Shown here: piece by piece, positions 1 to 7,544 of the stretch
Layout of the letters: every line of letters starts with the position of its first letter
Numbering within the stretch: the first letter of the stretch is position 1
Assembly: GCA_013213915.1 (NCBI GenBank)
Contig: JABSRK010000076.1
Span: 1-13,011, forward strand
Direction of reading: 5' to 3'
Source of the DNA: Planctomycetota bacterium
GTDB lineage: Bacteria; Planctomycetota; GCA-002687715
DNA length: 13,011 bases
Made by a program: the position numbers and the translations under genes
The notes under the pieces: generated by a model
What the model was told of the DNA's origin: nothing
Seen by the model: the letters and a program-made list of their open reading frames with translations, nothing else
The model's database searches: none

Positions 1-1119
1 GACGCCCCTCGCTGTCTGTACGTTCACGTCCCTTACTGCGAGCGCAAGTGTCCGTATTGCGCGTTCAACTCCTACGCCGGGAGTCACAGGGACGAAGCGG
101 ATGCCTACCTCGACGCGATGCTTGAAGAGCTCGGGTCGCTGGGTTCTTCCGTAGACATTGAAACCATCTATGTCGGTGGAGGAACGCCGACAGCACTCGC
201 CCCGGCCGCGTTCGCCCGGCTCCTCTCCGCGTTACGAGCCGTGGCAGACCCTCTTGAGTGGACCGTTGAGGCGAACCCTGGAACCGTGGCAGAAGGTCAC
301 ATGGACGCGCTGGTAGAGACCGGAGTCAATCGGATCAGCATGGGCGTTCAGAGCATGGAAGCTGGAGGTCTGAAACGGATGGGTCGCATCCACACGGCCG
401 ACGACGTCCGGCGAACCGTTCAGGCGTTGCGGGATCGAGGGATAGACAACATCAATCTCGACCTGATCTATGGGCAGCCCGGTCAGGACGTGGGGGCTTT
501 TGCCGCCGATGTGGACGCGGTGCTGGCGCTCAAACCAGATCACCTGAGTTTGTACGCGCTGCAGTACGAGGAAGGGACAGCGTTCACCAGGGAGCGGGAC
601 GCCGGTCAGCTCCAGGAGGCTTCGGAAGAGATGATCCTCGAGCAGTTCCACGCCGCACAGAGCCGCCTTGGCGCCGAAGGGTTTTCTCAGTACGAGCTGT
701 CAAATTTTGCGCGCCCAGGACGCCGCTCGCGTCACAATCTCAACTACTGGAGGAATCTGCCGTACTACGGAATTGGCGCCGGGGCGTGGGGATGCGTCGA
801 TGGACATCGGGTCCTCAACGAATCCGATCCGCGGGTCTACACGCGGCGCATTCTGGAAGAGGGGACGGCGCGTGTCTTGAAAGAGCAACTGGGTCCAGAG
901 GAAACATACATAGAGACACTGGCCTCAGGGTTGCGCACGACCGAAGGGGTGAACCTGGATACGCTACATAAACGAACAGGGCTCGACGCCCGCGTCCGCC
1001 ACGGCGATCATCTGGACATGATCTTCAAGGAGGGGCTGGCCACCATGAATGATGGCCGGCTGGTGCTGACCCCTGACGGACTTTGGGTGCTCGACGCGTT
1101 GCTACTACCGTTCACATGA
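1..1119 (+). CDS. hemW: HemW-type radical SAM protein (5' end cut off)
   Basis: The frame is open from base 1 and ends at TGA 1117-1119, giving 372 visible residues. HemW proteins are usually about 380 residues, so only a few N-terminal residues are missing. Residues 13-20 read CERKCPYC, the CxxxCxxC motif that binds the radical SAM 4Fe-4S cluster. GGGTPT at 59-64 is the SAM-binding glycine motif, and HNLNYW at 245-250 is the HNxxYW signature that marks HemW rather than the oxidase HemN. HemW is described as a cytosolic haem chaperone and is often misnamed oxygen-independent coproporphyrinogen III oxidase; the three-cysteine form without HemN's extra cysteine fits HemW. The stop overlaps the next gene's start as ATGA, so it probably heads or continues the operon reaching bshA. 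Its own promoter lies outside the window. Confidence 0.93.
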   Translation, partial: DAPRCLYVHVPYCERKCPYCAFNSYAGSHRDEADAYLDAMLEELGSLGSSVDIETIYVGGGTPTALAPAAFARLLSALRAVADPLEWTVEANPGTVAEGHMDALVETGVNRISMGVQSMEAGGLKRMGRIHTADDVRRTVQALRDRGIDNINLDLIYGQPGQDVGAFAADVDAVLALKPDHLSLYALQYEEGTAFTRERDAGQLQEASEEMILEQFHAAQSRLGAEGFSQYELSNFARPGRRSRHNLNYWRNLPYYGIGAGAWGCVDGHRVLNESDPRVYTRRILEEGTARVLKEQLGPEETYIETLASGLRTTEGVNLDTLHKRTGLDARVRHGDHLDMIFKEGLATMNDGRLVLTPDGLWVLDALLLPFT

Positions 1120-1697
1120 TCGTCCTGATCGACAACTACGACTCCTTTACGTTCAACCTCGCGCACCTGTTGCGAGCGAGCGGAGAAGAGGTGCGGACGT
1201 TTCGCTGTGACACCGTCAGCGTCAACGAGGTGCTCGAGCAGAACCCCAGGCGCATCGTGATCTCTCCGGGACCCGGACAACCGGACGACAGAGGCATTGC
1301 GGTAGAGCTCATACGACGCGCGACGGGCCTCGTCCCCGTGCTTGGTGTCTGCCTCGGGCACCAGGCCATCGCAGTCGCGTTTGGTGGACGCCTGGTGCCA
1401 GCGCCGAACCTGGTACACGGCAAGACGAGCATTGTCCAACACGACGGCAAGGGCGTCTTCCGCGATGCCCCCGACGCAATAGAGGTCATGCGGTATCACT
1501 CCCTCGTCGTCGACCGATCCACCTTGCCGGAGGTGCTGGAGGTGTCGGCCTGGCTTGACGACGGAACGGTCATGGCGTTTCGGCACAAGACAGCCCCGGT
1601 TACCGGGATCCAGTTTCACCCGGAGTCGTTTCTGACGCCGGAAGGCCCCACACAGGTGCACGTGTTTCTCGAGGGGACAGGGGTCGCCGTCTCATGA
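1116..1697 (+). CDS. pabA: Class I glutamine amidotransferase, PabA/TrpG type
   Basis: This 193-residue protein matches the small glutaminase subunit of aminodeoxychorismate or anthranilate synthase. It begins MIVLIDNYDSFTFN, the typical PabA/TrpG start. The catalytic cysteine is C79 in GVCLGHQ, and the rest of the triad is H168 and E170 in QFHPES; these positions equal those of short stand-alone PabA proteins. The oxyanion-loop motif SPGPGQP is also present. It releases ammonia from glutamine for a PabB or TrpE partner, supplying folate or tryptophan synthesis. Neither partner is in the window, so one subunit may serve both, as in some bacteria; the PabA or TrpG choice is therefore open. The ATG at 1116 overlaps the hemW stop (ATGA). 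I preferred it to an upstream TTG because it begins exactly at the conserved N-terminus. Confidence 0.92.
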   Translation: MIVLIDNYDSFTFNLAHLLRASGEEVRTFRCDTVSVNEVLEQNPRRIVISPGPGQPDDRGIAVELIRRATGLVPVLGVCLGHQAIAVAFGGRLVPAPNLVHGKTSIVQHDGKGVFRDAPDAIEVMRYHSLVVDRSTLPEVLEVSAWLDDGTVMAFRHKTAPVTGIQFHPESFLTPEGPTQVHVFLEGTGVAVS

Positions 1698-2569
1698 GGA
1701 CGTTTGGCGACCGCGTTGTCGAGCGCTGCAGGAAGGTGGGCAACCCCATCTGCCTCGGGCTCGACCCCCGCATAGAACTGATGCCTGAGGGCGGAGGCGA
1801 CGACCCCGTTTCGGCGATCCGGTCCTTCTGTGAAAGGGTGATCGATCTCGTCGCCGACAAGGTCGCGGCGATCAAGCCGCAAGCCGCGTTCTTCGAGGCA
1901 TGGCGCGCGCGAGGATTCGAGGTATTCGAGCAGGTGTGCCGGTACGCGAGTGAGCGCGGACTCGTCGTCGTTGCGGACGTCAAACGAGGAGACATTGGGT
2001 CGACCGCGGCCGCGTACGCACACGCGTATCTGGCGGCCCACGGTGACGACGAGCCGTTCGCGCACGCTGTCACAGTCAACGCATACCTCGGCAGTGACGG
2101 CGTGAGGCCATTCACCGACGTCGGTGCGCTCACTGCGCGCGGGATTTTCGTCCTCGTGAAGACATCAAACCCGTCGTCCGGCGAAATACAGGATCGCAAG
2201 ATAGACGGGGGTTTGACGGTCTGCGAGCAGATGGCGTTGCTGGTCAGCGAGTGGAACGAACCGCGCGGGGAGACAGGGTACGGCCCTGTCGGGGCCGTCG
2301 TCGGGGCAACCTACCCACAACACCTGGCGACACTCCGCGGCCACCTCCCGGGCTCCATACTGCTGTTGCCTGGCTACGGGGCGCAAGGCGCCAGCGCGGA
2401 AGACGTCGTGCCGGCGTTCGACGACCAAGGGCAGGGCGCGCTGGTGAGCGCCAGCCGGTCCTTGACGTTTCCGTGGGCGAAGGAGGGGGCCGTCCCCGCG
2501 AACTGGGAGAACCGCATCCTCTCCGCTGTCGCGGAAATGCACGACGATCTCGCCCGCGTACTCCGCTGA
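1694..2569 (+). CDS. pyrF: Orotidine 5'-phosphate decarboxylase, long (type 2) form
   Basis: The product (291 residues) converts OMP to UMP, the last step of de novo pyrimidine synthesis. Residues 95-102 read DVKRGDIG, containing the catalytic Asp-Lys-Asp set (D95, K97, D100), followed by the STA segment typical of the long subfamily. The N-terminal NPICLGLDPR is the substrate-binding first strand of the TIM barrel, and LLPGYGAQG near residue 225 is the phosphate-binding region. The length fits the type 2 family (about 270-300 residues) rather than the roughly 230-residue E. coli form. Its ATG overlaps the pabA stop as ATGA, and only one base separates its TGA from the next ATG. No other pyr gene is in the window. 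Confidence 0.94.
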   Translation: MRTFGDRVVERCRKVGNPICLGLDPRIELMPEGGGDDPVSAIRSFCERVIDLVADKVAAIKPQAAFFEAWRARGFEVFEQVCRYASERGLVVVADVKRGDIGSTAAAYAHAYLAAHGDDEPFAHAVTVNAYLGSDGVRPFTDVGALTARGIFVLVKTSNPSSGEIQDRKIDGGLTVCEQMALLVSEWNEPRGETGYGPVGAVVGATYPQHLATLRGHLPGSILLLPGYGAQGASAEDVVPAFDDQGQGALVSASRSLTFPWAKEGAVPANWENRILSAVAEMHDDLARVLR

Positions 2570-2570
2570 C

Positions 2571-3314
2571 ATGGCCGACCCTGACCACACGAAGGCGTGG
2601 TACGAGGTCGCGTTCGGCGACCTGTACCCGATCCTGTACGCGCACCGAGACCAGGCAGCGGCCACCGCGGAAGCACTTTTCGCGATCCAGGCTCTTGGCG
2701 TTGGCCCGGGCAGCCGGGCGGTGGATATCGGATGTGGTGGCGGTCGCCACCAACGGGCGTTCGAGGAACACGGCGTCCGCGTGGTCGGCGTCGATCTGTC
2801 GCGGCCACTGCTATGTGAGAACCATGGGAGCGGAGGCGAGCGGTTGGTGCGCGCGGATATGCGCGCGTTACCACTCGCCGATGGGTCCTTTGACGTGGCG
2901 ACGAGTTTCTTTACCTCGTTCGGGTACTTCGACGCGGACGATGACGACGCCAGGGTGTTGCAGGAAGTGGCGCGCGTCATCAGGCCCAAAGGGCGTTATC
3001 TTCTCGACTACCTGTACAGCCCTGGCGTGGCAGCCAACCTCGTCCCGCATACGGAGCGGAACGTCGCTGGCTACCGAATGGTCGAGGAGCGTCGCATCGA
3101 GCACCAGCACGTGAAGAAACGCGTCTCCATCACTCCGGCGGCGGGAGGCGAAACGAGGGCGTACGAGGAATCCGTGCGCCTGTATCCGCCGGCCGACCTG
3201 GAGCGCATGCTGGAGACGGCTGGCTTGACCGTCGTTGACCGATACGGTGCACTCGACGGCCGCGCACTGGGGGCGGGCAGTCGCTGTGTCCTGGTCGCGG
3301 AGCGCCCTCAATGA
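2571..3314 (+). CDS. Class I SAM-dependent methyltransferase next to bacillithiol genes
   Basis: This 247-residue protein has the Rossmann-fold methyltransferase core. Motif I is VDIGCGGG at 51-58, the acidic end of strand 2 is VVGVDLS at 71-77 (D75), the DMRALPLADGSFDVA region at 96-110 fits motifs II/III, and IRPKGRYLLDYL at 137-148 is the post-motif strand. No membrane segment or signal peptide is visible. The substrate cannot be read from the sequence. It lies one base after pyrF and shares an ATGA overlap with bshC, so it is made together with the bacillithiol enzymes. Green sulfur bacteria have a SAM methyltransferase (NmbA) that makes N-methyl-bacillithiol; a similar role is a reasonable but untested inference. 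A small-molecule or ubiquinone-type methyltransferase of other function remains possible. Confidence 0.88.
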   Translation: MADPDHTKAWYEVAFGDLYPILYAHRDQAAATAEALFAIQALGVGPGSRAVDIGCGGGRHQRAFEEHGVRVVGVDLSRPLLCENHGSGGERLVRADMRALPLADGSFDVATSFFTSFGYFDADDDDARVLQEVARVIRPKGRYLLDYLYSPGVAANLVPHTERNVAGYRMVEERRIEHQHVKKRVSITPAAGGETRAYEESVRLYPPADLERMLETAGLTVVDRYGALDGRALGAGSRCVLVAERPQ

Positions 3315-4855
3315 AGATCACGTCGGTAGAGGGGCCGATTCTCTCTCACGGCCGCACCATCGACGCGCTGCTACGACTCGATCCGTCGGCATTGCCCCCG
3401 GGCTGCCTGCCGCACACACCGACACTGGATGCGCTTGCGGCCTTGGCGCCCTCGCTCGCCAATGTGCCCGCGGACCGGGCAGAGGTCGCAGCCCGCCTGG
3501 CCCAACACAACCGCGACCTTGGCAATGAAGCCGGAGCTCGCCTCGCGGAACGGATCGCTGATCCCCGCGCCGTTGTCGTCGCCACAGGGCAGCAGCCCTG
3601 GCTGTATGCCGGCGCATCCATGGTGTTCGCGAAGATCGCGGGCGCCGCCCAACTGGCACGGCGCCTGGAGGAATACGCAGACATCCCGGTCGTCCCAGTG
3701 TTCTGGAACCACTCCGAGGACCACGACGTCGACGAGATGAACCGCTTCTTCCGACTCGTCTCTGGCGAGGCGGTTTGCGAACGACTAGACCTGACGCGGC
3801 ACGCGGGGCACCCCATCGAGACCCTTGTCCTCGCCGAGGCCGACGCAGTGAGGGCCAACCCATGGGTCGACGACAACCTGGCCCATCTCCGCCCACGCGT
3901 GGGCGAGCGCCTCGCGGGGTGGGCGTCACGGGTCGTCCAGGAGTTGATGGGCGACCTGACGGTCGTCCACGCCGAGCCCCTCGTCCTCCGCCCGCTTCTC
4001 GGCGCGTTCTTCGGCGAGGCTATCCAGCGCGGGCCCGAGCTCCTGCGGGCGGTCGAGACGCGTAGCCGCGACCTTGATGCCGCCGGATTCGCAGCCCAGG
4101 TCGACACCGCAGACGCGGCGCTGCTCTTCGAGCTTACGAGCGCGGGGCGCAAGCGTGTGCCGGTCTCCCCTGACGACGAGTTGACGGCCCGCGCGATCGC
4201 GTCGCCGGAGTCGTTTTCGTGTGGAGCCCTCATCCGCGCCGTCGCGCAGCAACACGTGCTTCCCGTGGTCGCGCACGTGAACGGGCCGGCGGAGAACGGG
4301 TACTTCGCGCAAACGCCAGAGCTGTTCCAGGCGTTCGGGCGTCCGGTGCCGGCGGCGTGGCCGCGCCCGATGCTCACAGTTGTCGGGCCCGGGGAGTCGT
4401 TAATTGCGGAAGGCCTCGGCATGGCCACCGACGACCTCGTCGGCGACCCGTCGGGCTGGCCCGATCCGCCCGAATCGCCCGCCCTCGCGGCCCTGTTCGC
4501 AGATGCGGGTGCGCGCTTGCGCGCGGTGGCCGATGCCCTTCGCGGCGGCGCCGAGGAGACAGGTGTGGCTGGCGCCGTAGACGGATTTGAAAGGCGGATC
4601 GACGCCGCGCTTCTCCGCCTCAAGAGGAGCTTCGAGAAACAGCGCGAGCAGGCGGGCGGCGTTGGTCGCCGCGGCCGCCGCCGCCTCGCCGAGACCCTGT
4701 GGCCGCGGGGAAAGCCACAGGAACGTCTCCTGGGCCCGATCGCGTTGCTCGGGGGACACGCTTCCGCGCTGATTTCCACCGCGCTTTCTGGGATCGACCC
4801 GTTGGACTTCAGGCACCACGTGGTCACACTGGAAGACGAGGATCTCTCCCCATGA
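3311..4855 (+). CDS. bshC: Bacillithiol synthase BshC, putative cysteine-adding enzyme
   Basis: BshC performs the last step of bacillithiol synthesis, adding cysteine to glucosaminyl-malate. The 514-residue length is close to the roughly 540 of characterised BshC. Two family blocks are clear: ATGQQPWLYAG at 91-101 and PVFWNHSEDHD at 129-139, the nucleotide-binding-like core. The C-terminal quarter has a charged helical stretch (FERRIDAALLRLKRSFEKQ, starting near residue 424) matching the family's coiled-coil, followed by the conserved LWPRGKPQERLLGP segment. The ATG overlaps the methyltransferase stop as ATGA; GGAG at 3299-3302 is a usable ribosome binding site 8 bases upstream. Its own stop overlaps bshB1 the same way. 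The exact cysteine-ligation chemistry of this family is not deducible from the sequence. Confidence 0.93.
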   Translation: MKITSVEGPILSHGRTIDALLRLDPSALPPGCLPHTPTLDALAALAPSLANVPADRAEVAARLAQHNRDLGNEAGARLAERIADPRAVVVATGQQPWLYAGASMVFAKIAGAAQLARRLEEYADIPVVPVFWNHSEDHDVDEMNRFFRLVSGEAVCERLDLTRHAGHPIETLVLAEADAVRANPWVDDNLAHLRPRVGERLAGWASRVVQELMGDLTVVHAEPLVLRPLLGAFFGEAIQRGPELLRAVETRSRDLDAAGFAAQVDTADAALLFELTSAGRKRVPVSPDDELTARAIASPESFSCGALIRAVAQQHVLPVVAHVNGPAENGYFAQTPELFQAFGRPVPAAWPRPMLTVVGPGESLIAEGLGMATDDLVGDPSGWPDPPESPALAALFADAGARLRAVADALRGGAEETGVAGAVDGFERRIDAALLRLKRSFEKQREQAGGVGRRGRRRLAETLWPRGKPQERLLGPIALLGGHASALISTALSGIDPLDFRHHVVTLEDEDLSP

Positions 4856-5592
4856 CCATGGATGTTCTCGCTTTCGGGGCACACCCCGACGATGTTGAGC
4901 TGACGGTGGGCGGCACGGTGCTTGCCTTGCGTGCGCAGGGCTACAGCGTGGGCATTGTCGATCTGACCGGGGGCGAGATGGGGACGCGAGGCACGCCGGA
5001 ACTCCGTGCGCGGGAAGCCGCTGAGGCGGCACGCCGGCTGGGGGTCGAGGAGCGCCGGAATCTGGGCTTGCCCGACGGGCGGCTCACGCTCGATGAGACA
5101 TCGCGCAGCGAAGTCATCCGGGTCCTGCGAGAGTTCCGCCCGACCCTTGTGCTCGCACCGATCGAATCCGACCTGCACCCGGATCACGGATGGACGGGGC
5201 GCATCGTGCGGGAAGCGTCGTTCCTCGCGGGGCTGGAGCGCTGGGATACGGGACAGGCTGCCCATCGCCCGCGAACCGTGCTCGGGTACTTCTCTCACAC
5301 GACGGTCGAGCCAGATCTCGTCATCGACATCACCCCGTTCTTCGAGCAGAAGAAGGAGGCGTGCCTCGCCTACGCGAGCCAATTCCACAACCCGGACTCG
5401 GACGAAGCCCCGACGTACATCTCGAGCGAGGGGTTCTGGGATTGGTGGGAAGCGCGTGCGCGCAGCTTCGGACACCGTATCGGCGCGACGTTCGGGGAGG
5501 GGTTCGTTCACGATGGGCCGATACCGATAAGGGACCCGGTGAAACAGTTCGTCGAGTTCGGCTACTACCCCAGCGGCGATGCCGATGGCTGA
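4852..5592 (+). CDS. bshB1: GlcNAc-malate deacetylase BshB1, zinc-dependent
   Basis: The product (246 residues) belongs to the PIG-L/LmbE zinc deacetylases and removes the acetyl group from GlcNAc-malate to give GlcN-malate. AHPDD at 10-14 supplies two zinc ligands (H11, D14) and the catalytic base D13; HPDH at 109-112 supplies the third ligand, H112. This matches the H-x-x-D ... H pattern of Bacillus BshB. The C-terminal YASQFHNP and SEGFWDWWEARAR segments are typical of the BshB1 subgroup. I chose ATG 4852, which overlaps the bshC stop as ATGA and puts the zinc motif at its usual position; the frame is open further upstream, but that part lies inside bshC. Bacillithiol-conjugate amidase (Bca) is a related alternative, but the setting favours biosynthesis. 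Confidence 0.93.
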   Translation: MTMDVLAFGAHPDDVELTVGGTVLALRAQGYSVGIVDLTGGEMGTRGTPELRAREAAEAARRLGVEERRNLGLPDGRLTLDETSRSEVIRVLREFRPTLVLAPIESDLHPDHGWTGRIVREASFLAGLERWDTGQAAHRPRTVLGYFSHTTVEPDLVIDITPFFEQKKEACLAYASQFHNPDSDEAPTYISSEGFWDWWEARARSFGHRIGATFGEGFVHDGPIPIRDPVKQFVEFGYYPSGDADG

Positions 5593-6712
5593 CAACGACG
5601 ACCTGAGAATCGGCATCATCTGCTACCCGACGTTCGGAGGATCGGGCGCGGTGGCGGTCGATCTGGCCGCAGCCCTCGCGAATCGAGGACACGAGGTTCA
5701 CGTCATTTCGTACGCGAGTCCCTTTCGCATGGAATCCAGCGGCAGGCTGTTGTTCCACGAAGTCGCGGTCCCGGAATATCCGCTCTTCAAGTACCCGCCG
5801 TACGCGATGGCGCTAGCGAGCAAGCTCGCCGAGGTCGCGACCAATCACAGGCTGCAGATTCTGCACGCGCACTATGCGATCCCGCACAGCATGGCCGCGC
5901 ACCTGGCGCGGGAGATCACGGGAAACGGGACGCGCGTCGTGACGACGCTCCATGGAACCGACATCACGCTCGTTGGCTCAGACCCGTCGTATCGCCCGTC
6001 GACCGCGTTCACGCTCAGGCGCTCGGATGCGATCACGGCGGTGTCGGCGTATCTGAGCGAGGAGACGAGCCGCACGATCTGCGACGCATGCGAGATCGAA
6101 GTCATCCCGAACTTCGTCGACCCGGTGCGCTACGCGCCCTCCGAGCACCTCCCGTTGCGGGAGATCTACGCGAAGGACCACGAGCCGCTGCTTGCCCACA
6201 TGAGCAACTTCAGGCCGGTGAAGCGCGTCCTCGATGTCATCCGCATCTTCCATCGCGTCTACCAGGATCATCCCGCGCGACTCGTGATGGTCGGCGACGG
6301 GCCAGAGCGCCCGGCTGCCGAGCGCCTGATCCGGGACCTCGAACTCCACCATCGCGTGACCTTCACGGGAGCGATGCCGGATGCGGCGAAGCTGCTCTCC
6401 CAGGCGGACGCCTTTCTGTTGCCGTCCGACGGGGAGTCGTTCGGCCTCGCTGCCCTCGAGGCGTTGTCTTGTGGGGTCCCCGTGGTCGGCGCCCGTGCCG
6501 GCGGACTGCCCGAGGTCGTCACCGATGGGGAGGTTGGCATTCTGGAAGAGGTCGGCGATGTCTCCAACATGGGGCGCCGGCTGTCAGATCTTCTGGGCGA
6601 CGCCGACGCGCTCGCCCAGATGCGCCGCGCGTCGCGCCGGCGGGTAGAAGAGACCTTCCGCACCGACCACGTGGTGCCCGCGTACGAGGCGTTGTACCGA
6701 CGCGTGTTGTAG
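5579..6712 (+). CDS. bshA: GlcNAc-malate synthase BshA, GT4 glycosyltransferase
   Basis: BshA transfers GlcNAc from UDP-GlcNAc to L-malate, the first committed step to bacillithiol. The 377-residue protein starts with IGIICYPTFGGSGAVA (11-26), the BshA nucleotide-sugar loop and family signature. The C-terminal Rossmann half has the GT4 EX7E motif, E286 to E294, in DGESFGLAALEAL, and the donor-binding GARAGGLPEVV that follows. ATG 5579 overlaps the end of bshB1 by 14 bases; a second ATG at 5585 in the same frame would overlap by 8 and remove two residues. Neither has a clear ribosome binding site, so coupling to bshB1 translation is likely. It is the last gene of the plus-strand run and converges with the minus-strand GTPase 23 bases downstream. 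Confidence 0.95.
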   Translation: MPMADNDDLRIGIICYPTFGGSGAVAVDLAAALANRGHEVHVISYASPFRMESSGRLLFHEVAVPEYPLFKYPPYAMALASKLAEVATNHRLQILHAHYAIPHSMAAHLAREITGNGTRVVTTLHGTDITLVGSDPSYRPSTAFTLRRSDAITAVSAYLSEETSRTICDACEIEVIPNFVDPVRYAPSEHLPLREIYAKDHEPLLAHMSNFRPVKRVLDVIRIFHRVYQDHPARLVMVGDGPERPAAERLIRDLELHHRVTFTGAMPDAAKLLSQADAFLLPSDGESFGLAALEALSCGVPVVGARAGGLPEVVTDGEVGILEEVGDVSNMGRRLSDLLGDADALAQMRRASRRRVEETFRTDHVVPAYEALYRRVL

Positions 6713-6735
6713 GGCGTCGCCGGCGCTCGCGAACG

Positions 6736-7404
6736 CTACGCCGAGGTTTCTTTGGCCAGGCGGGCGAGGAAACGCCGCGCCGAGTCGCCGACGGAGTCGT
6801 CGCCTGCGGCCGATATCCCGTACCGGGCAGCGACGGCGTCGAGCATCCGTCCGGAGGCCTCGACAAAGGCATCGAATACGCCTTCTCCCGACGTCGCGGA
6901 CGTCTTGAACGAGGGGACCCCTCGGAAGTTGAGCTTTGCCTCCAGGTCTTCGGGGGAACTCAGGCTCAGGAGGTCGCGCTTGTTGTACTGCATGACCAGG
7001 GGGATCGTGTTCACGTCGAGGCCATTGGCGGTGAGGTTCTCGCTAAAGTTGACAATGCTCTCGGCGTTCTCGTCGATGCGGTCTGCCTGCGAGTCGGCGA
7101 CGAACACGACGCCGTCTGCGCCCATCAACACGTATTTGCGCGTGAGGTTGTACTTGACCTGGCCCGGAACCGTAAATCCCTGGATCTTGATCTTGTAGCC
7201 GCCGACCATTCCCAGGTCGATAGGGAGGAAGTCGAAGAACAGGGTCCGCTCCTCGTCGGTCTTCAAGGAGATGAGCTTCACCTTCTGGTCCGGGTCGAGG
7301 ACCTGGTGAACCGCCTTCAAGCTCGTTGTCTTGCCGCCCAGGCCGGGGCCGTAGTAGACGATCTTGGCGGTGATGGTCTTGTCGCGCGTGTTGACGATGC
7401 TCAT
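6736..7404 (-). CDS. mglA: MglA-like Ras-superfamily GTPase
   Basis: This 222-residue protein is a prokaryotic small GTPase of the MglA family. The P-loop is GPGLGGKT at 19-26, and NKRD at 141-144 recognises guanine. The G3 motif reads TVPGQ at 78-82, with Thr78 in place of the Asp of Ras; this substitution and the numbering equal those of Myxococcus MglA. FFDFLPIDLG at 56-65 is the family's switch I region. MglA defines the leading pole for gliding or twitching motility; other homologues have unknown polarity roles. The last 25 or so residues exceed the usual 195-residue length. ATG at 7402-7404 fits the conserved N-terminus; the open frame extends further but looks non-coding. No strong ribosome binding site and no MglB are visible. 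It is the only minus-strand gene here. Confidence 0.93.
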   Translation of the reverse strand: MSIVNTRDKTITAKIVYYGPGLGGKTTSLKAVHQVLDPDQKVKLISLKTDEERTLFFDFLPIDLGMVGGYKIKIQGFTVPGQVKYNLTRKYVLMGADGVVFVADSQADRIDENAESIVNFSENLTANGLDVNTIPLVMQYNKRDLLSLSSPEDLEAKLNFRGVPSFKTSATSGEGVFDAFVEASGRMLDAVAARYGISAAGDDSVGDSARRFLARLAKETSA

Positions 7405-7445
7405 CCGTAGACCCGATCCAAGGCTGTGAGTGTGTGACAGACTGT

Positions 7446-7461
7446 GCCCGCTGGTGCGGGC
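7446..7461. repeat. 6-bp inverted repeat with 4-base loop
   Basis: GCCCGC at 7446-7451 and GCGGGC at 7456-7461 are perfect reverse complements around TGGT. It lies 42 bases upstream of the mglA start, so it may form a hairpin in the mglA leader or be an operator. GC-rich DNA makes such short repeats common. Confidence 0.35.
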
Positions 7462-7532
7462 GTTCCCTACGTTGGAACTTTCGGCTATTGGCGGAGCCGC
7501 CCTTGACCCGCGGCGAGCCGATCCTCGGCGCG

Positions 7533-7538
7533 TAAGAT
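7533..7538 (+). promoter_or_regulatory. Putative -10 box for a leaderless iscS transcript
   Basis: TAAGAT fits the bacterial TANNNT -10 pattern and ends 6 bases before the GTG at 7545. Transcription would then begin at or next to the start codon. No Shine-Dalgarno sequence exists in the preceding 30 bases. TTGACC at 7503-7508 resembles a -35 box, but the 24-base spacer is too long for a standard pair, so the box would act without it. Confidence 0.45.
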
Positions 7539-7544
7539 GCCGCT

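Larger units (their letters stand above)
7405..7544. promoter_or_regulatory. Divergent promoter region between mglA and iscS
   Basis: These 140 bases must hold the starts for both diverging genes. Several short inverted repeats lie in it: GCCCGC-TGGT-GCGGGC at 7446-7461, GTTCC/GGAAC at 7462-7478 and GGCGG/CCGCC at 7490-7501. They could be operators or hairpins in the mglA leader. I see no convincing promoter for mglA. Confidence 0.5.

Noticed and set aside
3346..5619. 757-residue open frame on the minus strand across bshC and bshB1
   Set aside because: It is antisense to two well-supported genes, its translation is Arg/Ser/Pro/Ala-rich with no family features, and long antisense frames are expected in GC-rich coding DNA.
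6088..7410. 440-residue plus-strand frame spanning bshA and mglA
   Set aside because: It covers the ends of two recognised genes on opposite strands, and its residues have the biased mix of a shadow frame.
7503..7538. TTGACC plus TAAGAT as a standard sigma-70 promoter for iscS
   Set aside because: The spacer is 24 bases, outside the usual 16-19, so I kept only the -10 box.
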